DNA of 54,075 bases, taken from the NCBI GenBank assembly GCA_030038195.1, contig JASHPJ010000003.1, positions 1 through 54,075 of the forward strand. The letters run 5' to 3'. The notes under the pieces were generated by a model. It was not told the origin of the DNA. It saw only the letters and a list, made by a program, of their open reading frames with translations, and did not search any database. The DNA comes from Acidobacteriaceae bacterium (GTDB lineage Bacteria; Acidobacteriota; Terriglobia; Terriglobales; Acidobacteriaceae). Both the position numbers and the translations under genes were made by a program. Below are positions 25,240-34,109 of this stretch, piece by piece. Each line of letters starts with the position of its first letter. Positions within the stretch are counted from its first letter, which is position 1.

Positions 25240-27393
25240 TTATGGGTGATCGTAGCCCACGATCTCTTGAAGGCCCGGTTTACCTGAGATGGCGTGCGCC
25301 GCCAGCAGGCCGGACATGACGGCCGACTCGATGCAGCCGGAGTCCAGTCCCGAGGCCGTCCAGTCACCTGCGATGGTCAGATTATCGAACGTCATGTCGA
25401 GTGGGGACACGCGATAAGCGAGGCTGCCCGGCAGCGACTGCACGTAGCGGTCTGACAGATTGACGTTGGCCGTCCAGAACTGCGTGTCGAAGCGGCGCGG
25501 TCCCTGCTGCGCATCCGGCTTGCCTTCGGCGGCCAGAATCTCCCAGCGGAATTTGCCGTCGCGGACTGCGCGCGGCCACAGCGTTTCTACCTTCGACTCC
25601 AGGAACTCGACGGCATTGGCGCGCACGGCTTTCCGCTGTTCACGATGAAACTCAGCGGTTACTGGGCCGCTGTCCGGCGCTGCATCCGGCAGGACACTGC
25701 AAAAATACGCGATCGACCGCACCGGCTCTTTCCAGTTTTCTTCCGGAGCCAGGTGGCTCATCTCGGCCCAGGTATCGAAGGGTTCCACAAAGCCCGAAAG
25801 GTTCGGTGGAGGATGCGGCCAGCCCAGATCGGCCGTGCTCTCGCGCATCCACAGTTGAAACGCCTGGGTGGGAACCGTCCGCACATGACGGACCATGTCG
25901 CGCCAGCGCGGCTCGCGCTCGATCAGCTCCTGAGCCACGTCAGGCAGCGCAGCTATGCTCACGCCCAGCACGGCGAAGTCGAAGTCGCGGCCCACTCTGA
26001 GCTTGGTGGCGCGCACACGGCGATCTTCCCAGCCGGACTCGAAGGCGCGACCTTCGCGCGCCATGCGCAATCCGTTCACGAGCTGCGCGTAATCGGGCTG
26101 CGATGGCCAGCTTGGAACGTTGTGCACGTCGATAAGCGGCTGATATTCGCTTCCGCCTGCGATCTCCGCCTGCACGTCGAATTCGAGCGTCTGCACGTAA
26201 GGCGGCTCGTTCTTCCTGCGTGGCGCCAGACCCACGTTGCGCAGCCGGTGAAAGAACGCGAAGCGCACGCCGCGGTGCTTCAGCACCTGGTAGAGCGGGG
26301 CAAAGACAATGTCGCCCATGCCAGCGCTCATCCGCCAGAAGAGCGAGCCGCGATAGGTAAAAAACATGCGCATGGCGCCGCGCAGCGCTACGCCGGCAGC
26401 CAGGCGCGGACGGGCGATGTCGCCGTCTTCGAAGGCGAAGACGAGGTCGTAGATGCCGCGCATGAATCCGGAGTCGAGCGACTGCTCTGAGGCTCCGTTC
26501 CTGCGCAGCCATTCGCGCCAGTCGTAGTCGTTGATGGCGTCGAAGCCGCGCGGATCGAAGGCCAGGCCGGAGCGGATGGAGCCGCGCAGGATGGCCAGGA
26601 TGAGATCGATGACCTGCCAGACGCGCCGCAACCGGCGATCCGATTCGACCAGGGATTCGAGCTGCCGACGCGCAGCCATGGACATCCTTTCAAGAAGCTG
26701 CCCAAGCGGCGACGGCGCTGCCGAGAAGAACTGCGGAAAGAATGCGTCTGCGGCCTGGCGCAGAAGGTTGCTGGCTTCCAGAATTGCGGCCACGGTGGCA
26801 AGCTGTCCATAGCGCAGCAGCACGCCGATCGCGGCGGCCAGATCTTCGGGGCCGTGTGCTGTGGAGGCGCCGCCGGCGTTGTCCGCCTTCGGCGCGGCTT
26901 CCATGGCCGCTGCAGAGCGTAGCAGCTCTCCCACCAGCATTGCAGACTGGCGAAGATACGCGGTCACGGTCAGCGGATTGCCGGTGGCCGGATCGCCAGG
27001 CTCGCCGTGGCCAGGAGGGAAGTGCGCCATCCAGAACGACCATCCGTCGGGAGCGCGGTCGGCCACGCCCACGTCGGGCGCGGGCTTGAAAGCATCGCGC
27101 CAGGAGGCAAACCGGCACTGCGGATACGCCTGGTTGCGCTCGGCGTAACACTCGCGCATCAGGCGGAATGCGTTCTCATAAAAGCCCAGCCACAGGTGCA
27201 GGCCGTGTTCTTCCACGCGTCCGGCCGGACCGCGGCCTGATGCGCCCTTGCCGCCCAGGCGCCAGCCCATCTGGTAGACCGTAACTTCGTAAAGGCCCTC
27301 ATGCTCTGGACGCGTAAGCTCGAATGCGGTGGTGAGCGCAGCGCACCCGCCTCCAACCACGGCGACGCGGATGGGCCGCTTGGCAGAGCTCAT
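25240..27393 (-). CDS. FAD-dependent oxidoreductase, desaturase/amine-oxidase type
   Basis: A protein of 717 residues, long for the family (usually 430-550). It opens with the dinucleotide-binding motif 'VAVVGGGCAALTTAFELT' at residues 10-27. 'VYQMGWRLGGKGASGRG' near 40-55 follows, then 'EEHGLHLWLGFYENAFRLM', a pattern of phytoene/squalene-desaturase-like enzymes. The end has 'NLTIAGDWTASGLDSGCIESAVMSGLLAA', the usual FAD-contact site of amine oxidase and carotenoid desaturase families. The extra length lies in the middle, in a helical insertion at about 170-300. The reaction is presumably desaturation or oxidation of a lipid-like, perhaps isoprenoid, substrate. The start overlaps the pentapeptide-repeat gene by ATGA. 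Confidence 0.8.
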   Translation of the reverse strand: MSSAKRPIRVAVVGGGCAALTTAFELTRPEHEGLYEVTVYQMGWRLGGKGASGRGPAGRVEEHGLHLWLGFYENAFRLMRECYAERNQAYPQCRFASWRDAFKPAPDVGVADRAPDGWSFWMAHFPPGHGEPGDPATGNPLTVTAYLRQSAMLVGELLRSAAAMEAAPKADNAGGASTAHGPEDLAAAIGVLLRYGQLATVAAILEASNLLRQAADAFFPQFFSAAPSPLGQLLERMSMAARRQLESLVESDRRLRRVWQVIDLILAILRGSIRSGLAFDPRGFDAINDYDWREWLRRNGASEQSLDSGFMRGIYDLVFAFEDGDIARPRLAAGVALRGAMRMFFTYRGSLFWRMSAGMGDIVFAPLYQVLKHRGVRFAFFHRLRNVGLAPRRKNEPPYVQTLEFDVQAEIAGGSEYQPLIDVHNVPSWPSQPDYAQLVNGLRMAREGRAFESGWEDRRVRATKLRVGRDFDFAVLGVSIAALPDVAQELIEREPRWRDMVRHVRTVPTQAFQLWMRESTADLGWPHPPPNLSGFVEPFDTWAEMSHLAPEENWKEPVRSIAYFCSVLPDAAPDSGPVTAEFHREQRKAVRANAVEFLESKVETLWPRAVRDGKFRWEILAAEGKPDAQQGPRRFDTQFWTANVNLSDRYVQSLPGSLAYRVSPLDMTFDNLTIAGDWTASGLDSGCIESAVMSGLLAAHAISGKPGLQEIVGYDHP

Positions 27394-27872
27394 GCGTGTC
27401 CGCCCTTCGCAGTCCAGGAAGCAGGCCGGGCAAGATAGGCAGGGAGCTTGGTGTCTTGGTCGCCGAGCGCGGCCACGATCTGGCTTTCGGTGAGTCCCTG
27501 CGTGGTGCTCAGATCGGCCCCGCGCAGATCGGCGCGGCGCAGGAAGCTCGACGTGAGATTAGCCTCGCGCAGGTCGGCGCCGGACAGGTCGGCGGAGAAC
27601 AGGTCAGCACAATCGATCTTTGCATGACGAAGATTCGAGCCGCGCAGGTTCGTCTTACGCAAAATTGCGCCGTCCAGGCGCGCGCACTCCAGGTTGGCCC
27701 GTTGCAGGTCAGAGTTGAGCAGAAAGGCGCGATGCAGATCGGCATGGGCCAACTGCGCGCCGGGAAGGCGGGCGCCGTTCAGCATCACGCCATCAGGATT
27801 TTGCCCGCGAAACGCGTTCCAGTTCGCTGCACCGGAAGCAAGCATGTCGACGAGGTTTTTTCCGCAAACCAC
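27390..27872 (-). CDS. Pentapeptide-repeat protein
   Basis: A protein of ~160 residues. I chose GTG 27872, with AAGAGG six bases upstream; ATG 27845 is an alternative. The middle (about residues 35-125) is a run of A(D/N)LxX repeats: 'ADLHRAFLLNSDLQRANLE', 'TNLRGSNLRHAKI', 'ADLFSADLSGADLREANL', 'ADLRGADL'. Such repeats form a right-handed quadrilateral beta-helix, usually a binding or scaffold module. A short helical tail ends 'ASWTAKGGHA'. Its stop overlaps the start of the FAD oxidoreductase gene by ATGA, so the two are probably coupled. It heads the five-gene operon, and the promoter should lie in 27873-28024. Confidence 0.8.
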   Translation of the reverse strand: MVCGKNLVDMLASGAANWNAFRGQNPDGVMLNGARLPGAQLAHADLHRAFLLNSDLQRANLECARLDGAILRKTNLRGSNLRHAKIDCADLFSADLSGADLREANLTSSFLRRADLRGADLSTTQGLTESQIVAALGDQDTKLPAYLARPASWTAKGGHA

Positions 27873-28024
27873 ATCTGGCCTCTTCAGTTGTCTTGCTGGA
27901 TAAGGGGGAGCAGCCGCGCCTCGATTATGCGGAACCGGAGGGCTTAGCGTCAAACAAAACCGGATATGGCTTCCAGTTCCTCCAGGGCAAACCCATCTGG
28001 GGAACGTGGGCGAGGTCCCGTAGA

Positions 28025-30535
28025 TTAAGTCCGCGCCTGCAGCGGAGACAGGCCCAGCCGTGCAATTAGCGCCTGGAAGCCGGGATTGCGCCGCATCGAG
28101 TCGTAGCGTGGATCGACGTTGACCCAGATCAGTTGCCGGATCCGCTTTTCGAATGCGTCCTCCAGGCGCTGCATCGCTGCATTCTCTTCGCCGAGCCCGA
28201 CATAGACAAGCGCCTCGCTGAGAGGCGACACCCACTCCTGCTGCGCGCGGCGCTGCAGATCCTGGACGATGCAGTGCGCCAGGTCGCGCCGGCCCATGCG
28301 CGCGTGGCAGTAGCCAAGCTCAGACTGCGCGGCGGGAATGTGGCCCATGATGCTCGCGGCGGCTTCAAAATGCGCCAGGGCCTCTTCCGGCTGTTCGATC
28401 TCAAGCAGGACGCGGGCGAGAGACCAGTGCGCGTGACCGAACTCCGGGTTCGAGCGCAGAGTAGCGCGCAGCGTTTCCGCGGATTCGCCGAAGCGCCGCA
28501 TCCGGTAAAGGCAGCCGCCGACGGCAGTGCGGACGATGGGCGACAGCGGATCGAGTTCGAGAGCGCGCTGCAGTTGCTTGAGCGCTTCTTCCAGCCGGCC
28601 GAGCGGGGTAAGAAAATCCAGCCCATGGTGGAAATGAACAGAGGCCAGCCCTTCGCCGACAGCCAGGGCGCGGGCAAAGGTGCCGCCCGCTGCGTTCCAG
28701 TCCCAGTCCCAGCCCGCTTGCGCAATGGCCAGGTTGCACAGCCCCGCTACCGAATCAGGCTGCAAGCGAAGAGCTGTTTCCAGCGCGGATTTCACCGCGG
28801 GGACCGCTACGGAAGCGGGCTCGAGGCCGTACCAGTCCAGGCGCATGTGGGTCTCGGCAATGCCGATGAAGGCCGCGGCAAAGCTGGAATCCTCGGCTGC
28901 GGAGCGCTGAAACAGGTCCAGCGCCCGCAGGAAGTCCGCCGGCGTCTCGCGATTGAATTCGAACCGCCCCTGCAGGTAGAGATCGTAGGCTTCGGAATTG
29001 GGCATCTTCTGCCCGGAGTCCACACCGGGAAAGCGTGCGCCCAGTTGCTGGCGCAGCTTCTCCAGCACCGCGGCGGTCAACTCGTCCTGCAGCGCGAACA
29101 GGTTGCCAATCTGCGCATCGAATCGTTGCGACCAGACCTGATAGCCCTCGCCGGTCTCGCTCAACTGCATGGTAAGCCGAAGCTGATTGGCCGCGCGGCG
29201 CAGGCTGCCGTGCACCAGCAGGTCCGCACCCAGGCGCCTGCCGGTCTCCCGCACGTCTGGAGTGGTTCCCTTGCACTGGAAGGACGAGCTGCGCGAAACC
29301 ACGCGCAGGCTGGGAATCTGCGTCAGGCCATTGATCAGCTCCTCGGCCAGTCCATCGCAGATATATTCGTTCTCCGGGTCGGGACTGATATTGACCAGCG
29401 GCAGAACAGCAATCGTGGGCGCGGCTGCCTGATCCCGTGCCGCGACCGACGCGGATTTGCCAGAGGCGGCAGTGAGATCGGCCAGCATCTCACGGATGGT
29501 CCGGTACCGCTCCTCGGGCTTGCGGGCCAGGGCGCAGCGCACCACGCGCTCGAGAGCTCCCATGCCGGGCCTGGAGTTGCGCAGAGACGCGGGTTCATTC
29601 GATTGCATGGCGTGGAGCACGGCAATGGCATTGGCGCCGGCAAAGGGAAGTTTGCCGGTAAGCATCTGAAAAAGGATCACGCCGAAGGAAAAAATATCAG
29701 CGCGCTCGTTCACGCTTTCACCGCGCGCCTGCTCGGGAGCCATGTAACCGATGGTGCCCACCGCGCTTCCGCCGAAGAGGCTCTCGGCCTGCGTCGCCCG
29801 CTCTGGTGTGCTGCGCCGCGCAAGCGTAGCCAGCCCGAAGTCCAGGATCTTGATCTGGCCGTCTTCGCGCACCAGGATGTTGGCCGGCTTGAGGTCGCGG
29901 TGAATAACGCCGGCCGCGTGCGCCACGGCGATGGCATCGCCAATAGCCATGGCCAGCGAGAGCGCGCGGTCTACAGCAAAGCCATCCTGGGGAATCAGGC
30001 GCAGCAGCGGCGAACCCTCGATCAGCTCCATGACGATGCAGGTCATGCCGCCGTCGAAAAGAATGTCGTAGACCGTGACGATGCCGGGGTGATTGAGCGA
30101 GGAGGTCAGGCGCGCCTCGCGCAGAAGCGCCGGCTCCAGAATCGGGCTCGCATCCCCGGATTGAATCACCTTGATGGCCACGTGGCGCCCCAGCCGCAGG
30201 TCTCGCGCCTTGTAGACAACGCCCATCCCTCCCACTCCGATGCGGGATTCGATTTCATAGGGTCCCAGCCGCGTTCCCTCTGTAAGCGGCGCAGTGCTTC
30301 CGCCGCCGCTTCCGCCCATGAAATGCCCCGCGTGCGCTTGTGTTGTCTGCAGGGCTGCGGAGACCGGGACTGTTGGCTGTTCATCCTCGCCCTGGGCCAG
30401 CCGCCTTTCCACTTCGGTGCGCAGCGCGTTGTCCTCGCTGCAGGCTTCGCGCAGAAAGGCCTCGCGTTGGGATTTTGCGCGCTCCTGGGCGGCTGCAACA
30501 ATCTCCGAGATGCGGCTCTGGCGGTCGATAGGCAT
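28025..30535 (-). CDS. Ser/Thr protein kinase with TolB-like and TPR domains
   Basis: A protein of 836 residues from ATG 30535; the frame stays open to 30640. The kinase domain spans about 92-350: glycine loop 'IGVGGMGVVYKA', ATP-binding Lys122 in 'VAIKVI', 'HRDLKPANI' (212-220), 'DFG' (232-234) and 'APE' (266-268), all intact. At about 370-500 is a TolB/FlgO-like domain ('IAVLPLVNISPDPENEYICDGLAEELINGL'), the fusion often seen in acidobacterial kinases and CadC-like regulators. TPR repeats fill about 540-800. No membrane helix is seen, so it appears cytoplasmic. It lies 152 bp before the pentapeptide-repeat operon on the same strand and may be cotranscribed with it or act on its own. Confidence 0.9.
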   Translation of the reverse strand: MPIDRQSRISEIVAAAQERAKSQREAFLREACSEDNALRTEVERRLAQGEDEQPTVPVSAALQTTQAHAGHFMGGSGGGSTAPLTEGTRLGPYEIESRIGVGGMGVVYKARDLRLGRHVAIKVIQSGDASPILEPALLREARLTSSLNHPGIVTVYDILFDGGMTCIVMELIEGSPLLRLIPQDGFAVDRALSLAMAIGDAIAVAHAAGVIHRDLKPANILVREDGQIKILDFGLATLARRSTPERATQAESLFGGSAVGTIGYMAPEQARGESVNERADIFSFGVILFQMLTGKLPFAGANAIAVLHAMQSNEPASLRNSRPGMGALERVVRCALARKPEERYRTIREMLADLTAASGKSASVAARDQAAAPTIAVLPLVNISPDPENEYICDGLAEELINGLTQIPSLRVVSRSSSFQCKGTTPDVRETGRRLGADLLVHGSLRRAANQLRLTMQLSETGEGYQVWSQRFDAQIGNLFALQDELTAAVLEKLRQQLGARFPGVDSGQKMPNSEAYDLYLQGRFEFNRETPADFLRALDLFQRSAAEDSSFAAAFIGIAETHMRLDWYGLEPASVAVPAVKSALETALRLQPDSVAGLCNLAIAQAGWDWDWNAAGGTFARALAVGEGLASVHFHHGLDFLTPLGRLEEALKQLQRALELDPLSPIVRTAVGGCLYRMRRFGESAETLRATLRSNPEFGHAHWSLARVLLEIEQPEEALAHFEAAASIMGHIPAAQSELGYCHARMGRRDLAHCIVQDLQRRAQQEWVSPLSEALVYVGLGEENAAMQRLEDAFEKRIRQLIWVNVDPRYDSMRRNPGFQALIARLGLSPLQART

Positions 30536-30645
30536 CCTTATCAGAATAAAGCTGCCGGGCAGGTTCGACCGCGGCTGTTCCGGCGCGGGCCGTGTGTCGG
30601 CGCTAGTACCGTGACTTTGTGGTCTCGTAATCCAATCCACAAGAC

Positions 30646-30695
30646 TTGGGTGCCCCAGGTCTCGATTTTGAGACCTGGGAAACTACGATACCGAT
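30646..30695. repeat. Intergenic palindromic repeat, copy A
   Basis: Core stem CCCAGGTCTC (30654-30663) and GAGACCTGGG (30670-30679) with a 6-base loop, flanked by TTGGGTGCC on the left and AAACTACGATACC on the right. The reverse complement of a site at 53825-53866 has the same core and flanks with few changes. It lies between the divergent kinase and small asparaginase genes. The repeated flanks show it is a dispersed element and not just a local terminator. Confidence 0.65.
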
Positions 30696-30789
30696 GGAAC
30701 AAATTCATGCGGTCAGGGGCCAGACCCCCGTTTGCCTGGTCTTGCTTCGCCCGGTCTCGCACGGAGTCGAGTGTTGCAATAATAAGGTC

Positions 30790-31293
30790 ATGCGGACCGT
30801 CTATCTGCTCACCACCGGCGGAACGATTGAGAAGATGTACTCCGAACAGTCGGGAGCGGTGTTGAACAGCGCCAGCAAGATCGGCCAGTATCTGAAGAGG
30901 CTGCGGCTGCCCGACTGCAACGTGCGCGTGGTTTCGCTCATGAACAAGGACAGCCTGGAGATGACCGCCGAAGATCGCGCCGGGCTGGTGAGCGCGATGG
31001 CCCGGCTGCTGCCGGAAGAGTGTCCCATCGTCATTACACACGGCACAGATACGATGGTGGAGACCGGCCGGTACATTCAGCAGGCATTCTCCGGCCTCAA
31101 AGTGCCGGTCATTCTTACGGGAGCCATGACGCCGCTGGGATTCGAGGGCAGCGATGGCCTGCAGAACCTGACCGAGAGCCTTCTGGCCGCACGGTTGCTG
31201 CCGCCGGGAGTCTTCGTCGTCATCCATGGCCAGGTCTTTCCGGCGGACAAGGTGCGCAAGGACCGCGAGCAGGCGACCTTCGTGGGGATTTGA
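30790..31293 (+). CDS. Small asparaginase-like protein (N-terminal domain only)
   Basis: A protein of 167 residues from ATG 30790; the frame is open from 30646. It has both Thr motifs of bacterial-type L-asparaginases: 'YLLTTGGTIEKMY' near residue 8 and 'PIVITHGTDTMVETG' near residue 80, then 'VILTGAMTPLGFEGSDG'. Classical asparaginases have ~330 residues; this one ends after the first domain with 'DREQATFVGI'. Stand-alone proteins of this length do occur, so it is probably a complete short form, not a fragment. It lacks a signal peptide and so would act in the cytoplasm. Catalytic activity without the second domain is uncertain. Confidence 0.8.
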   Translation: MRTVYLLTTGGTIEKMYSEQSGAVLNSASKIGQYLKRLRLPDCNVRVVSLMNKDSLEMTAEDRAGLVSAMARLLPEECPIVITHGTDTMVETGRYIQQAFSGLKVPVILTGAMTPLGFEGSDGLQNLTESLLAARLLPPGVFVVIHGQVFPADKVRKDREQATFVGI

Positions 31294-31295
31294 GG

Positions 31296-31316
31296 AGCCG
31301 GCGAACGATGCCGGCT
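31296..31316. terminator. Bidirectional hairpin between convergent genes
   Basis: AGCCGGC (31296-31302) and GCCGGCT (31310-31316) form a perfect 7-bp stem with a 7-base loop, placed between the stop of the small asparaginase gene and the stop of the response-regulator gene. There is no T-run, so termination is plausible but not certain. Confidence 0.5.
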
Positions 31317-32703
31317 AAGCCGGCGGCTTGATATCGAACTTCGATAATTTGTAGGCCAGGTCGCTGCGCGAGAGCTGCAGGCGCCGCGCTGCCTCAGCCT
31401 GCACGGCGCCACTCGATTGCAGCGCCCTCAGGATCAGGCCTTTTTCCACGTCTTCCAGCAACTCGCGCAGGGAAACCGTCTCCGGCAGCGAGTCGATCCA
31501 CGCCGGATAGGCTGTCGCCTGGCTCGCAGGCTGGCCTGCCCGGCCGCCGAGGGGGAAATCGGCCGGCCCAATCTCGGAGCCCGTAGAGAGAATCAGCGCG
31601 CGCTCGATCAGATTGCGCAGCTCGCGGATATTGCCGGGAAAATCGTAGGCCTGCAGTCTTTCAATGGCCTCTGTCCGAATGGGACGAACCGGCACCTTCA
31701 GCTCGCGCGAAACCTGCTGGCAGAACAGCCCGCACAGGCCGGGAATATCCACCACTCTTTCGCGCAGCGGCGCCAGGTGAATGGGAACAACAGCCAGGCG
31801 GTAGTAGAGGTCCTGCCGGAATGCGCCTTCCTTCACGCGATCTTCGAGGTTGCGGTGCGTAGCCACCACCACGCGCACGTCCACGTCGCGCGGCTTCGTG
31901 GAGCCCACACGCAGAATCTTGCCTTCGGCCAGCACGCGCAGCAGCTTGGCCTGCGTCGACTGCGACATCTCGCCGGCTTCGTCCAGAAACAGCGTGCCCT
32001 CGTGCGCAGCTTCAAACAGGCCCTGGCGCATCCGGTCGGCTCCCGTGAATGCCCCTTTTTCGTGGCCGAAGAGCTCGCTTTCGAGCAGCGTCTCGGTAAA
32101 GGCCGCGCAGTTCACCGCGACAAACGGCCGGTCTGCCCGCGTGCTGCTCTTGTGAATGGCGCGCGCCACCAGCTCCTTGCCGGTTCCGGTTTCGCCGGTA
32201 ATGAGCACGGTTGCATTGGTCGGCGCTACGCGCGCAATCATCTGCCGCACGGCGAGGATTGCCGGGCTGCTGCCGAAGATTTCGCCGCTGCCCTCCAGTC
32301 GGTCGACGGTCAGGCGCAGCAGTCCGTTTTCGCGGAGCAGTTGGGTGTGCTCGCAGGCCCGGCGCGCCGTGGCCCGCACCACGTCGGGCTGAAAGGGCTT
32401 GGTGATGAAGTCGAACGCACCCTGGCGCATGCTTTCCACGGCAAGCTCCACGGTGGCGAAAGCGGTGAGCATCACAACGGCAACGGCAGGATCGATCTCC
32501 CGCGCGCGGGCCAGCACATCCAGTCCCTCGCCATCGGGCATCTTCTGGTCGGTGATCACTGCGTCGTAGCGGTTCACCGCCAGATAGCCGATAGCCTGCG
32601 CAACGCCGGAAGCCTCGGTCACCGTGTGCCGGTCCATGGCCAGGTTCGCGGCCAGGATCTTCCGCATATTGCTTTCATCGTCGACAATCAGAATCTTGCT
32701 CAA
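31315..32703 (-). CDS. Sigma-54-dependent response regulator (NtrC family)
   Basis: A protein of 462 residues with three domains. The receiver (1-120) has 'ILIVDDE', phospho-acceptor Asp52 in 'VITDQKMPDGEG', and 'KPF'. The AAA+ domain (about 140-370) has Walker A 'GETGTGKELVARAIH', the sigma-54 contact loop 'GAFTGA' and Walker B 'GTLFLDEAG'. The carboxyl end is a Fis-type helix-turn-helix ('AVQAEAARRLQLSRSDLAYKLSKF'). The start appears to be TTG overlapping the stop of the sensor kinase gene (TTGA), so the two are coupled. It should activate sigma-54 promoters, and one lies about 1.5 kb away in front of the divergent secreted-protein genes. Confidence 0.93.
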   Translation of the reverse strand: MSKILIVDDESNMRKILAANLAMDRHTVTEASGVAQAIGYLAVNRYDAVITDQKMPDGEGLDVLARAREIDPAVAVVMLTAFATVELAVESMRQGAFDFITKPFQPDVVRATARRACEHTQLLRENGLLRLTVDRLEGSGEIFGSSPAILAVRQMIARVAPTNATVLITGETGTGKELVARAIHKSSTRADRPFVAVNCAAFTETLLESELFGHEKGAFTGADRMRQGLFEAAHEGTLFLDEAGEMSQSTQAKLLRVLAEGKILRVGSTKPRDVDVRVVVATHRNLEDRVKEGAFRQDLYYRLAVVPIHLAPLRERVVDIPGLCGLFCQQVSRELKVPVRPIRTEAIERLQAYDFPGNIRELRNLIERALILSTGSEIGPADFPLGGRAGQPASQATAYPAWIDSLPETVSLRELLEDVEKGLILRALQSSGAVQAEAARRLQLSRSDLAYKLSKFDIKPPA

Positions 32704-34010
32704 GAGGCATGTTCCTCCCTGGCGGCACTCTGCGGCAGCGAGAGAACGAACCGGATCGCCTCGGCGTCGTTCTGCGTCAGCACCAGGTCGCCGCCATGCG
32801 CGATCGCGATGTTGCGGGCAATCGCCAGACCAAGCCCGGTGCCGCTCGCCCTGGTGGTGAAAAACGGCTCGAAGATGCGCGCGACTGTGACCGCAGGAAT
32901 AGGGCCATTGGCGTTCTCAATCTCGATCTGCACCTGCCTGCCGCTGCGCCTGCCGCGCAAAGTCACCGTTCCGCCCGGCCGCGACGCTTCCACGGCGTTC
33001 ATGGCCAGGTTGAGCAGCGCCTGCTGCAGTTGCCCGCCATCGACTTCGGCCCATAAGCCGTCTTCGCTCTCGCAGCGAACGGCAACGCCTTTCTCCGCCG
33101 CGCGCGGCCTGCAGATCTCCGCGATGTAGCCGATCGAGTCGGCCACGTCGCTTAACACCATGGACGGAGAGCGCGGGCGCGCGTAGACAAGGAAATCGGT
33201 GGTCAAATGCTCCAGCCGCGCGGCCTCCTTGGTGGCGATCTCGTACATCTCTGATCGTTCTGCCGAGCCCGGCTCGTGGTTTGCGGCCGTGGCCAGCGCG
33301 CTGGAGATCATCGCCACCGGGTTGCGAATCTCGTGAGCAATCGCGCTGGAAAAGCGGCCTACGGCGGCCAGCTTTTCTTCGGCCAGCAGCCTGGCCTCGG
33401 CCTTTTCCAACTCAGCCAGGCTGCGGGTCAGCTCGAACTGCTTCCTGCGCAGATGGTTGACCAGCGTCCACACCAGCAATCCCATCACCGCGTAGATGAG
33501 CGCCACGGTGCTGGCGCCGACATATTCGTTGGGATCGACCGGCGGATGCACGCGGAAGTAGTTCCACACCCAGAAAAAGATGAGTCCATCGCTGATGGCG
33601 ACGGTGCAGACCGTCGCCGGGAACGAAAGCCGGAAGGCCGCCTGGAAGATGGCGGGAATCATCAGCGCGAAGTACTGCACGTCCTTTTTGTAGGAGTACG
33701 ACGCGATTCCGAACGCAATGGCCAGATGGATGGCGATCATGGCGCAGGTGAGCCGGACCACGCCCTTCGAGCCAAGCATCTCAAGCCGATTCAGCCAGAT
33801 CAGCTCGCCCAGGTTGGCGACAATGCCCACCCCTAGCAGTGCAAGCACCTGCCTGTGCGGCGCGCCGAGATATTGCTCCCAGAGAAACTGTGTGAGGCAC
33901 AGAAAGATCAGCAGGGCCAGGTTCAGCCCTGCAAATACTCTTTCCTGGCGCCGGAACGAGGGCAGGTCAGGCGACTCGAGCGACGACTCGTGAATGACAT
34001 TCGTCAGCAC
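32700..34010 (-). CDS. Membrane sensor histidine kinase
   Basis: A protein of ~436 residues from GTG 34010 (GAGG five bases upstream); ATG 34046 or 34088 would add 12 or 26 residues. The amino half has about six membrane helices ('LNLALLIFLCLTQFLWE' to 'STVALIYAVMGLLVWTLVNHL'). A linking helix 'RRKQFELTRSLAELEKAEARLL' leads to the phospho-acceptor His in 'FSSAIAHEIRNPVAMI'. The ATPase part has the N-box 'ALLNLAMNAVEAS', 'FEPFFTT' and 'GTGLGLAIARNIAIAHGG'. It forms a two-component pair with the sigma-54 activator that overlaps it by 4 bp. The signal is not evident; there is no periplasmic domain of size. Confidence 0.9.
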   Translation of the reverse strand: MLTNVIHESSLESPDLPSFRRQERVFAGLNLALLIFLCLTQFLWEQYLGAPHRQVLALLGVGIVANLGELIWLNRLEMLGSKGVVRLTCAMIAIHLAIAFGIASYSYKKDVQYFALMIPAIFQAAFRLSFPATVCTVAISDGLIFFWVWNYFRVHPPVDPNEYVGASTVALIYAVMGLLVWTLVNHLRRKQFELTRSLAELEKAEARLLAEEKLAAVGRFSSAIAHEIRNPVAMISSALATAANHEPGSAERSEMYEIATKEAARLEHLTTDFLVYARPRSPSMVLSDVADSIGYIAEICRPRAAEKGVAVRCESEDGLWAEVDGGQLQQALLNLAMNAVEASRPGGTVTLRGRRSGRQVQIEIENANGPIPAVTVARIFEPFFTTRASGTGLGLAIARNIAIAHGGDLVLTQNDAEAIRFVLSLPQSAAREEHAS

Positions 34011-34109
34011 ATCCGCCTCAGCATACCAGCGCAATCCCCCGATCATCCCCGGTCGGCGCGGCTGCGCATCCCATGGGTGCGCAGCCATCCATCCACTCTA
34101 ATCCCTTGT

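Noticed and set aside
30646..30695. A plain rho-independent terminator
   Set aside because: It lies between divergent genes, so there is no transcript to end, and its flanks are repeated 23 kb away.
28133..30865. A 910-codon open frame antisense to the Ser/Thr kinase
   Set aside because: It mirrors the kinase gene in a GC-rich region, has no family likeness and a residue mix rich in Arg, His and Gln; the kinase on the other strand has all its motifs.
31417..33129. A 570-codon open frame antisense to the two-component genes
   Set aside because: The opposite strand encodes a complete NtrC-type regulator and kinase; this frame is a GC-driven shadow.
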